A DNA stretch of 64,000 bases, taken from Oryza sativa Japonica Group. Lineage: Eukaryota; Streptophyta; Magnoliopsida; Poales; Poaceae. The first letter of the stretch is position 1. Every line of letters begins with the position of its first letter. The notes under the pieces are model-generated. The model was not told the origin of the DNA. It saw only the letters and a list, made by a program, of their open reading frames with translations, and did not search any database. Shown here piece by piece: positions 12,100 to 21,770 of the stretch. Made by a program: the position numbers and the translations under genes. The stretch covers positions 22,829,501 through 22,893,500 of the forward strand of contig NC_089041.1 of NCBI RefSeq assembly GCF_034140825.1, in the 5' to 3' direction.

Positions 12100-14172
12100 T
12101 GAAGCCGCCGGCCGCCACCGTACTCGTATATTCCTCTCCACCCGTGTGTCGCGTCGATCGCCGTCGGCGGCGGGCGGCGGCAACTTCTGGTTTATGGAGA
12201 GGAACAACTAGGGTGGGCCGGTGATTGGTCCAGTTTCGACTAAACGGCCCAATTGGTTCATGGCCCAGGCGCATCTTAGGGGTTCGGAGATTTCTTCTCC
12301 GTACCCCGTCGAAACATACGCATTCGCCGTTGTGGTGCCCTCGTATCGTATTACCGGACACCTACGAGGAACCATCTTCGCTGTGTGATGCTTGGCAACT
12401 CGCCGGTGTTCTTTCCCTCGAGGGTCGGCGCGACTACGATGTTGTCTACCGTTCATATCGACGTCGATCATAGCTCCACAATAGATTAGGGCACTATGTG
12501 AAAAAAGAAAAGCAAAATTATGCCAAAATTAAGATTAGGCCAAGGATTTTGAGTAAGAGGTGTGTACAATTCTCGAGTCATGAATTCGTGATCATGGGCA
12601 CTTCACCTCGTAGAAGTTGAGATTACACACTAGGCTGCGTTTGGATCCTCGGCAATAAACATACTAGCCTCGCTTAGTAAGGTGAGCTGTTTGGCACTGC
12701 AGCTAAAATGTTGCTACCGTGGGCAAGATTACCTCATTTTAGCTAAAATGTTTATTGGGCTTTAGCTGCAATGGGCTAGCCCATGCTTATCAGGCTAGGA
12801 AAGCCGATCAAGGGATCTGCGCGCGCATGGCACGAGTAGACACCGACCTGCTCCCATCAATTCCATTGACCCACGGCCCAGGCAAGCCCACTGGCTTAGC
12901 TAGTTAGCTTCTCCCCAATCCTGCAGATCTTCTCGTCTTCTTCGACGGTTCAATCCAACGCCTGGTGGTCTCTCTTCGTAGGGGTTCGGGACTTGGGAGG
13001 TCTGCGTCGTCGCCGTTGCTGGTCGACGAATCGCGTCACCCATGGCGCATAAAGGGGTAAGCCTACTGTTTCCATGTATCTAAAAATTAATTGAGAAGTT
13101 GTGTCAGTATTGGGACGACCTCAAGGTGTTCGATAGAATGCCCAGAAGACTCAACATGCCGCTGCTTCGTCCTATGCGCCAACACAAGCTTCACCACGAA
13201 CACCAAACACACGAATTCCACCACTCTACCAATATAGGTTTTAGCATTGCACGCGGCCACTCCATGATGCGCTTATTCTACGGTGACTAACGACCAGAAC
13301 CGATTGATTGCAGCCCGACGTGCCTGTTGTCAGTGGCATCAACAGCGGCAGCACGGTGAAGCTCAAAGACCTCGCCCCGGCGGCCACCAACAACGTGAAC
13401 ACGACGTTCATCGTGCTCGACAAGGCGGCCAGGGCGCCGCCGCCGCCGCCGCACGGCCGCGCCGACGCGAGGGAGGAGACGTGCCTGGCGCTCGTGGCCG
13501 ACGAGACGGCGGCGGCGCACTTCCTCCTGTGGGGCGCCGAGCGCGACGCGTTCGAGCCGGGCGACATCGTGCGGCTGACCGGCGGCATCTTCTCCTACCA
13601 CAGGAGCAACAGCCTCGTGCTGCGGGCCGGGCGGCGCGGCCGCGCCGAGAAGGTGGGCGAGTTCACGATGCTGTTCGTCGAGACGCCCAACATGAGCGAG
13701 GTGAAGTGGGTGCGCGACCCCGGCGACCCCAGGAGGATGGTGCAGGAGGCCGTCGTCTCGCCGCACTCTCAGGTCTTCAAGCCGCTGCAGTGACTGACTG
13801 ACCGACCAACCAACCTAAGGTTTGGTTCTTCTGTCACTGAATTTTTTTGTGGCACCGTTGTACAATTGCTCAATGTCGATTAAGGTGTGATTAGCTCATA
13901 AAACCCTGCTTTGATTAAGGGCAAATTAAACTGGATGATTGAGAGAGAGAAAAAAAAAACTCGTAGGGCATGTTTGGCATAGTCTCCATCCTTTGTTTGG
14001 TTTCACATTGAATTCCCTTCAAATCTCACGAATTAACAGACCTCCCTAGGTAAGAGATTGGTGGGAATTGGACCCTTAATTCTCCCAAACACTCTCGAAT
14101 TTTCAAGTATTCCAACCAAACTACAGACTTATACTCTCGAAAATAATACTCCCATTTTCCATCAACAACTCC
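12100..14172 (+). repeat. Complete 2073-bp SSB array unit (holds copy 3)
   Basis: The unit begins TGAAGCCGCCGGCC directly after AACAACTCC. That junction fuses the left end of the copy 1 unit (6890) to its right end (8966). The same junction recurs 2073 bp later at 14172/14173. A TCC shared by the two original boundaries remains as a microhomology. Confidence 0.9.
13042..13793 (+). CDS. SOSS-B/hSSB-like ssDNA-binding protein, copy 3
   Basis: The exons are 13042-13056 and 13314-13793, with the same splice sites and 257-bp intron as copy 1. The encoded 164-aa protein is identical to that of copy 1; the few coding differences, such as GCA to GCG at an alanine, are silent. This gene and its promoter lie wholly inside one array unit. 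It should therefore carry the same cis-regulatory sequence as copies 1 and 4. Confidence 0.85.
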
Positions 14173-15935
14173 TGAAGCCGCCGGCCGCCACCGTACTCGT
14201 ATATTCCTCTCCACCCGTGTGTCGCGTCGATCGCCGTCGGCGGCGGGCGGCGGCAACTTCTGGTTTATGGAGAGGAACAACTAGGGTGGGCCGGTGATTG
14301 GTCCAGTTTTGACTAAACGGCCCAATTGGTTCATGGCCCAGGCGCATCTTAGGGGTTCGGAGATTTCTTCTCCGTACCCCGTCGAAACATACGCATTCGC
14401 CGTTGTGGTGCCCTCGTATCGTATTACCGGACACCTACGAGGAACCATCTTCGCTGTGTGATGCTTGGCAACTCGCCGGTGTTCTTTCCCTCGAGGGTCG
14501 GCGCGACTACGATGTTGTCTACCGTTCATATCGACGTCGATCATAGCTCCACAATAGATTAGGGCACTATGTGAAAAAAGAAAAGCAAAATTATGCCAAA
14601 ATTAAGATTAGGCCAAGGATTTTGAGTAAGAGGTGTGTACAATTCTCGAGTCATGAATTCGTGATCATGGGCACTTCACCTCGTAGAAGTTGAGATTACA
14701 CACTAGGCTGCGTTTGGATCCTCGGCAATAAACATACTAGCCTCGCTTAGTAAGGTGAGCTGTTTGGCACTGCAGCTAAAATGTTGCTACCGTGGGCAAG
14801 ATTACCTCATTTTAGCTAAAATGTTTATTGGGCTTTAGCTGCAATGGGCTAGCCCATGCTTATCAGGCTAGGAAAGTCGATCAAGGGATCTGCGCGCGCA
14901 TGGCACGAGTAGACACCGACCTGCTCCCATCAATTCCATTGACCCACGGCCCAGGCAAGCCCACTGGCTTAGCTAGTTAGCTTCTCCCCAATCCTGCAGA
15001 TCTTCTCGTCTTCTTCGACGGTTCAATCCAACGCCTGGTGGTCTCTCTTCGTAGGGGTTCGGGACTTGGGAGGTCTGCGTCGTCGCCGTTGCTGGTCGAC
15101 GAATCGCGTCACCCATGGCGCATAAAGGGGTAAGCCTACTGTTTCCATGTATCTAAAAATTAATTGAGAAGTTGTGTCAGTATTGGGACGACCTCAAGGT
15201 GTTCGATAGAATGCCCAGAAGACTCAACATGCCGCTGCTTCGTCCTATGCGCCAACACAAGCTTCACCACGAACACCAAACACACGAATTCCACCACTCT
15301 ACCAATATAGGTTTTAGCATTGCACGCGGCCACTCCATGATGCGCTTATTCTACGGTGACTAACGACCAGAACCGATTGATTGCAGCCCGACGTGCCTGT
15401 TGTCAGTGGCATCAACAGCGGCAGCACGGTGAAGCTCAAAGACCTCGCCCCGGCGGCCACCAACAACGTGAACACGACGTTCATCGTGCTCGACAAGGCG
15501 GCCAGGGCGCCGCCGCCGCCGCCGCACGGCCGCGCCGACGCGAGGGAGGAGACGTGCCTGGCGCTCGTGGCCGACGAGACGGCGGCGGCGCACTTCCTCC
15601 TGTGGGGCGCCGAGCGCGACGCGTTCGAGCCGGGCGACATCGTGCGGCTGACCGGCGGCATCTTCTCCTACCACAGGAGCAACAGCCTCGTGCTGCGGGC
15701 CGGGCGGCGCGGCCGCGCCGAGAAGGTGGGCGAGTTCACGATGCTGTTCGTCGAGACGCCCAACATGAGCGAGGTGAAGTGGGTGCGCGACCCCGGCGAC
15801 CCCAGGAGGATGGTGCAGGAGGCCGTCGTCTCGCCGCACTCTCAGGTCTTCAAGCCGCTGCAGTGACTGACTGACTGACTGACCAACCAACCTAAGGTTT
15901 GGTTCTTCTGTCACTGAATTTTTTTGTGGCACCGT
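14173..15935 (+). repeat. Partial SSB array unit (holds copy 4), truncated by older flank
   Basis: The unit starts at the second identical junction and follows the array sequence through the gene to about 15935. After that point substitutions accumulate and the last roughly 230 bp of the unit are missing. The sequence instead continues into a flank resembling that of copy 1 beyond 8985. The unit therefore ends by homologous transition into a diverged locus, not at a third junction. Confidence 0.75.
15115..15866 (+). CDS. SOSS-B/hSSB-like ssDNA-binding protein, copy 4
   Basis: The exons are 15115-15129 and 15387-15866, giving a 164-aa product identical to copies 1 and 3. Promoter, exon 1, intron and exon 2 are those of the array unit, while the sequence beyond about 75 bp after the stop is diverged. 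The polyadenylation region of this copy may therefore differ from the others. Confidence 0.85.
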
Positions 15936-16148
15936 TGAACAATTGCTCAATGTCGATTAAGGTGTGATTAGCTCACAAGACCCTGCTTTGATTAAGGGCT
16001 AATTGAACTGGATGATTGAGAGAGAAAAAAAACTCATACGGATACTGATGCAAGGAGTTTTTAGAGATATATTGTACTTTCTAGGAGGTGGAACAAATAA
16101 CCAATACGGAAAATATCGTACTTCTAGAAGCGTTGAATGAATAACCAA

Positions 16149-16636
16149 GAGTAAAATACACCAGCGGTCCTTAAACTTGTCGGGAGGTTTTACTTAGTTC
16201 CATGAACTTGTAAAGCGCACATCGAGTTCTCTAAACTTGGTTTATTGTATTATTCTCGTCCAAAGCCGCGTTTGACCCTGGTCTTGCCTACGTGGCACGC
16301 CACGTGAACGATAACATGGATTTTTTTTATTCTTTTCTCCCTTCTTCCTTCTTTTTTCACCACTGCAACAACCCCTCCCCTCGTGCCGCCTCTCACCACC
16401 GACGAGAAAAAAGAAGGAAGAAAGAGAAAAAAGAAGGAAGAAGGGAGAAAAAAATAATAAAAATTCCATGTCATTGTCCATGTGGCGTGCCACGTAGGCA
16501 AGACCATAGTCAAACGCGGCTTTGGATCGGGATAATACAATAAACCAAATTTAGGAACCTCAATGTGCACTTTGCAAATTTGTAGACCTAAGTGAAACCT
16601 TCTGACAAGTTTAAGGACCGTTGGTGTATTTTACTC
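16149..16636. mobile_element. Mutator-like long-TIR MITE, 488 bp, 9-bp target duplication
   Basis: The ends are GAGTAAAATACACCAGCGGT and, as reverse complement, GAGTAAAATACACCAACGGT, and the two arms pair over most of the element. The 9-bp sequence AATAACCAA flanks both sides (16140-16148 and 16637-16645). Inverted repeats of this length with a 9-bp duplication are the hallmark of Mutator-like elements. The open frames inside are products of the fold-back sequence and a purine-rich centre, not genes. The paralogous flank after SSB copy 1 lacks this insertion. Confidence 0.9.
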
Positions 16637-16760
16637 AATAACCAATATGTGAAATTGTTTTCATCCATTGAAGAAATGTTTTTTTACATGTCAGTTAGAT
16701 ATAGATAATCAACAGAACAGAATCCCCATGAATCCCCATGGTGTCCGTAGTTTAGTCCAA

Positions 16761-16955
16761 GGGTTTGTTCACTTTGATGCTATTTTCAATCATACCATTT
16801 TTTTTGTCGAGTTGCTAAAAAAATATCTGCGTTTAGTTTGTTGCCAAATTTAGTTAATACATAAGAAATCATGCTAAAATTTTAGCAATCTTGCCAATAT
16901 TTTGGCATTGCCAAAACTTGGTAAGGTTTATTTTGGCTACAATCTAAACAGTCCC
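16761..16955. mobile_element. Small MITE-like insertion (about 195 bp)
   Basis: Comparison with the flank of SSB copy 1 (around 9200) shows extra sequence here between GTCC(A)A and TAATTTTCTCC. The ends, GGGTTTGTTCACTTTGATGC and (reverse complement) GGGACTGTTTAGATTGTAGC, are imperfect inverted repeats. The superfamily is uncertain, probably Tourist-like or hAT-like. Confidence 0.6.
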
Positions 16956-16978
16956 TAATTTTCTCCATTACCTATTAA

Positions 16979-17206
16979 GGTTGTGTTCTTTTCCCCTCCA
17001 CCCAACTCACTTCCCTTCCTTTTCACATACACGCTTTTCAAACTGCTAAACGGTGTATTTTTTATAAAAGTTTTCTATATGAAAGTTTTTTTGAAAAATC
17101 ATATTAATTCATTTTTCAAGTTTGCAGGTTAATACTTAATCTCACCATAATCACATGCTTTGTTTTCGGGAGGCAACGTTGGGAACCTGGCCTCTTGAAC
17201 GCAACC
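16979..17206. mobile_element. Tourist-like MITE (228 bp) with TAA duplication
   Basis: The ends are GGTTGTGTTCTTTTCCC and (reverse complement) GGTTGCGTTCAAGAGGCC, flanked by TAA on both sides. The insertion is absent from the paralogous flank after SSB copy 1. The size, ends and 3-bp A/T target fit PIF/Harbinger-derived MITEs. Confidence 0.7.
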
Positions 17207-17232
17207 TAAGAGTACAATCTTACATAGTTTTA

Positions 17233-17554
17233 GGCCTTGTTGAGATCCCAAAAAAATTTGGCAAAAAACGTGGGAAAAAAATCACATGCATTGAGCATTA
17301 AATGTGGGAAAAAATCAATTGAACAGTTTGCATGTAAATTGCAAGACGAATCTTTCGAGCCTAATTACGCCATGATTTAATAATGTGATGCTATAGTAAA
17401 TATTTGCTAATGACGGATTGATTAGGCTTAATAATTTCGCATCGTAGTTTACAGACAGAATCTGTAATTTGTTTTGTTATTAGTCTACATTTAATACTTC
17501 AAATGTGTGTTCATATACTTCAAAGTTTTTACACCCAAAAAACTAAACACACCC
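17233..17554. mobile_element. Tourist-like MITE (322 bp) with TTA duplication
   Basis: It starts GGCCTTGTTGAGATCCC and ends CTAAACACACCC, with TTA on both sides (17230-17232 and 17555-17557). The interior shares motifs such as GACGAATCTTTCGAGCCTAATTA and CTAATGACGGATTGATTAGGC with the element at 32455-32801. The two therefore belong to one family. Confidence 0.8.
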
Positions 17555-18169
17555 TTAGTCTAAGATAAATTTTCTCCGTGTAATGCCGCCTTTTCAAAAG
17601 CCTTATCTTATCCGCTAAAATTTAAATTTTCAACTTTAAATTTGAAGTTGATTTTAAGATTTTTCATCGAAGTTTTTTTAGTCTTCCCTTTTAGATCGTT
17701 ATGAACACGTATATATAAGTTTTATTCATAAATTATTTTTCGTTTGCCCGTTTTTCTTATTCCACGTACCACGATGGAGCCACGAGTGTCCAGACTTGAA
17801 TGAAATAATTACCCCCTCCAGATCCAAGCAAGTTCAAGAGCCATTCAATCAAAAAAAAAAAACTCAACCTAAAAAAACTTAACCTAGCAGAGGTCATCCC
17901 CTTCCTGGATATATGGTAGTCAGGGTTGATTTTTTTTTCTTGAGACGGAGGGAGCGAAGCAAACGAATCTCCACCGTCCGATCAAACAGCGTCTCATACT
18001 TAAGGTGGTGTTTGAAAGTCCTACAGGTAGACGAAATGAATCCTACCCAGGAAGAAAGAAATTAAAGCGGGGCCCATCCAGCCCGTGCCGTGGGACGTGC
18101 GTTTTCTTCTTCTTGCAGCACAAGCCGCGGCCGTGAGATCTTCCGGCAAGCACGGGGAAGGCTCGCGCT

Positions 18170-18177
18170 TATAAAAA
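18170..18177 (+). promoter_or_regulatory. TATA box candidate for the NDA-type gene
   Basis: TATAAAAA lies in a GC-rich context about 970 bp before the start codon. A likely leader intron (donor at 18351, acceptor ctgcag before 19075) would leave a spliced leader of a few hundred bases. Both the promoter and the leader intron are inferred from sequence only. Confidence 0.5.
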
Positions 18178-19137
18178 GAAAGAAACAGATCTTTTCGGTT
18201 AAATAAATTTTAATCAAGAAAAAGAGAGAGAAAGGCTTCTCTTCTTCTTCCTCGTATTGCTGCTGCTGCTTTTGGTCTCCTCCGGTGAAAGCGACGGGCC
18301 GTGATGGTGCAGCTGCCGTCGCGCTCGTGGTGAAATCTTGGACACTGCCGGTAATTTCTTGTCATTTTTTCCCCTTCTTTTCCTCGAGTCTGGGTGGATT
18401 ACGCACGCACACAAAAAAAGAAAGCTGGGGTTTCTCTTCAATGCGATTCGAGGGCGAATGGGGATGACGCACGAAGCCCCTGCGGCGGGCGGGCGAGACG
18501 ACGAGCGATCGAATATCCTCAGGTTTTATTTTCTTTCCACGCCGTTCGCTTCCCGCAATCTTGTTTCCTACGTACGACGATGACGAGTCCACTCGGAATA
18601 TCCCCGGAGGAATCCATGGTGGATTCAACGAATCATCAAAACTACCAAACCGTGGAGTAGTGTGTGTGTGCCGTACTGTTGAAGTCTGGCCGTTTCGCTG
18701 GGTCGCGATCTTGTGCAGCACACGCCGGCCCGAGAGAAGGTTCCGATTCCCATCTCTCAGCCAGTTTTCTTGGAGAAGAAACGTTGTTGTACACTTTATT
18801 ATGTATGGCGTGATAAATTTGGAGAGTTCGTTTGCTCCAAAATTCTTGGGGGAGGGAGATTGGTCAACACCGATGTGCTTCTAGTACTTCTCTTTTCTCA
18901 CTGGGCTCCATTTTCCAAGGAAGAAAAATGCGAAGCCAAGTCTCGTTTCGTTCGTGTATCATGTTTTTTTTTGGGTCGCTTTCTTTGTGTGTGTATATAT
19001 ATTCCTCGTGCTGTTGTTGCCATCAGATCAGTTTTGTGAGATTCAAATTGACAACTCTTTGAATTGATCTGCAGGTTCTCGTGGTAATTCTGTAGTTGTT
19101 TTTTTTTCGAGTTCTTGTGTGGGGCGAAGCGAAGCAG

Positions 19138-21027
19138 ATGGCGTGGTCGAGGATTGCGAGGGGCTCGCAGCTCACGCAGCCGCTCTCGAGGATTCTCGCC
19201 GAGGGCAACGCGGCCGCCACCCCGGCGGCGTACGCGCTGCGCAATGCGGCGGCGCTGGGCCAGCGCGCCTCGTCGGCGTCGGCGTCGTCGTCGTTCCACA
19301 GCCTCGCGTTGGCGGGGCTTGCTGACAAGTACGCGGCCGGCGCTGCCGGGCGGCTCCAGCCGAGCAGGGGGATCAGCACGACGTCACCTGCGCTGCGCCC
19401 CGCGGCGGAGGCGGCGGCGAGGGTGGTGGAGTGCTCGGACGCCGCCGACGAGGCGGCGGCGGCGGCGGCGGTGCCGGACCTCGGGCCCACGCGGCCGGGG
19501 GAGAAGCCGCGCGTGGTGGTGCTCGGGACGGGGTGGGCGGCGTGCAGGTTCCTCAAGGACGTGGACACGCGCGCCTACGACGTGGTGTGCATCTCGCCGC
19601 GGAACCACATGGTGTTCACGCCGCTGCTGGCGTCGACGTGCGTCGGCACGCTGGAGTTCCGGTCCGTCGTGGAGCCCGTCAGCCGCATCCAGTCGGCGCT
19701 CGCCACCCGCCCGGGCTCCTACTTCTTCCTCGCCTCCTGCACCGGCATCGACACGGGGCGGCACGAGGTGCACTGCACGGCGGCGGACGGCGACGGGCTC
19801 CCCGCCAACCCGTACAACTTCAAGGTGTCGTACGACAAGCTGGTGATCGCCAGCGGCTCCGAGCCGCTCACCTTCGGCATCAAGGGCGTCGCCGAGAACG
19901 CCATCTTCCTCCGCGAGGTCAGCCACGCGCAGGAGATCCGCCGCAAGCTGCTCACCAACCTCATGCTCTCCGAGAATCCAGGTACGCTTTCAACCACACC
20001 TTGCATTTGCACCTCGTCCATGGCGTCCATGGCGATGGTTGCTCGATCAGTTCTTGATCGTTTTGGTGAATGATGGTGTGTAGGCTTGTCGGAGGAAGAG
20101 AAGAAGCGCCTCCTGCACTGCGTCGTCGTCGGCGGGGGTCCGACCGGGGTGGAGTTCAGCGGCGAGCTCAGCGACTTCATCACCCGCGACGTGCGGGAGA
20201 GGTACGCTCACGTCAAGGACTACGTCAAGGTCACCCTCATCGAGGCCAACGAGATCCTCTCCTCCTTCGACGTCGGGCTGCGCCAGTACGCCACGGACCA
20301 CCTCTCCAAGGTACTACATGACCGAGACGATAGGAAAGATTAGTCGTTCTTCGTTCCGCTATATCGACTAACTTTTTTTTTTTTTGGTTTTAACACTAAA
20401 TCGTTGCAGTACGGCGTGAACCTGGTGCGCGGCGTGGTGAAGGAGGTGAAGCCGAGGGAGATCGAGCTGAGCGACGGGAGCCGCGTGCCGTACGGCGTCC
20501 TGGTGTGGTCGACGGGCGTGGGGCCGTCGGAGTTCGTGAGATCGCTGCCGCTCCCCAAGTCCCCCGGCGGGAGGATCGGCGTCGACGAGTGGCTCCGCGT
20601 GCCGTCGGTGGAGGACGTGTTCGCGCTGGGCGACTGCGCCGGGTTCCTGGAAGGGACGGGGCGGGCCGTGCTGCCGGCGCTGGCGCAGGTGGCGGAGCGG
20701 GAGGGGAGGTACCTGGCGCGGGTGATGTCGAGGATCGCGGCGCAGGATGGCGGCAGGGCGGGGCGCGCGGTGGGGAGCGCGGAGCTCGGGGAGCCGTTCG
20801 TGTACAAGCACATCGGGAGCATGGCGTCGGTGGGGAGGTACAAGGCGCTGGTGGACCTGAGGGAGAACAAGGACGCCAGGGGGGTGTCCATGGCCGGGTT
20901 CGTCAGCTGGCTCATGTGGCGGTCGGCGTACCTGACGAGGGTGGTGAGCTGGAGGAACAGGTTCTACGTGGCGGTCAACTGGGCCACCACGCTCGTGTTC
21001 GGCAGGGACAACACCAGGATCGGCTGA
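19138..21027 (+). CDS. NDA: Internal alternative NADH:ubiquinone oxidoreductase (NDA type), mitochondrial
   Basis: This type II dehydrogenase oxidises matrix NADH and reduces ubiquinone without pumping protons, bypassing complex I. The exons are 19138-19981, 20084-20310 and 20410-21027, giving 562 aa with all phases closing. The N-terminus is rich in Arg, Ala and Ser without acids, as in mitochondrial presequences. The first nucleotide fold is [14 protein letters not shown] near residue 122. The second, [16 protein letters not shown], is followed by [10 protein letters not shown], whose Glu favours NADH over [13 protein letters not shown] is the FAD motif, and the tail [13 protein letters not shown] is family-typical. 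There is no EF-hand insertion, so it is NDA-like rather than NDB-like. From memory it corresponds to rice Os07g0564500. Confidence 0.93.
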
Positions 21028-21770
21028 ATTTTTTTGTCGGGATTTGGCTGGAACGTGTGTTCAGTTCTCTGAATAATCCACACGTTCTGGAAGAGAGGGA
21101 TTGGAAGATTCTTTTTTTTTTACTACTTGTTTTCTTAATTAAATTTCATCTATGTAAGTGATGATTTATTAATTGTTTTATACGGTTGAATAGTAAGCGT
21201 CCATGGAAAATATTGGATGCTTCACCAGTCCACTGCACTCACTCCTCCACCAAGTATCAACATATAATCATCGTCTACACGACTCGAAATGTTAATGGCC
21301 GTGATATAACCCTTTCTACAGGGTAAGATAATAAGAACTTCTCGAGCATAACTATGTGGTGCGTCACAGGAAGAGATTCCCCTTGATCTATTTGGGTCGA
21401 TCTGTTTGGATCAAGGCACACTTTGCAGTCCTCGGGCGTCCATAGTCTTTGTCCCCAACCTGCCATGACCTGGTTCTTGGGTGGTGGCTTTGGTCCCATG
21501 TATGTGATAACATACAGGACGTGTGGCCATCTCCGAACAATCTAGGGGCACACTTCATCTCTGAACAGTTCTAGGACACACTTCGACTCAAGCCGGTTGA
21601 TCCAAACAGAGTTTCGAGCATTCAACTTTTTTTAAAAAAGTTTGGATCGAGCCAAGAGCTCTAGACTAGGGAGGTGTTAGCCCACAACCAATACAGTCTG
21701 ACATCTTGACTTTTTTCCCACTGTCCAACCCCCAACCCGGAATATTAATCCGTATGTGCAATGTCGTGTT
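21028..21770. other. 3' region of the NDA-type gene and intergenic sequence
   Basis: The first 150 bp match, in inverted form, the dehydrogenase fragment at 9666-9908 and probably include the 3' untranslated region. The remainder to the hAT target site has no recognisable feature. Confidence 0.55.

Noticed and set aside
16242-16570. Open frames on both strands in the purine/pyrimidine-rich block
   Set aside because: They lie inside the 488-bp inverted-repeat MITE and mirror each other because of its arms.
19384-19926. Antisense and +1 open frames across exon 1 of the NDA-type gene
   Set aside because: These are Arg/Pro/Ala-rich shadows of a GC-rich exon. The sense frame carries both nucleotide-binding motifs.
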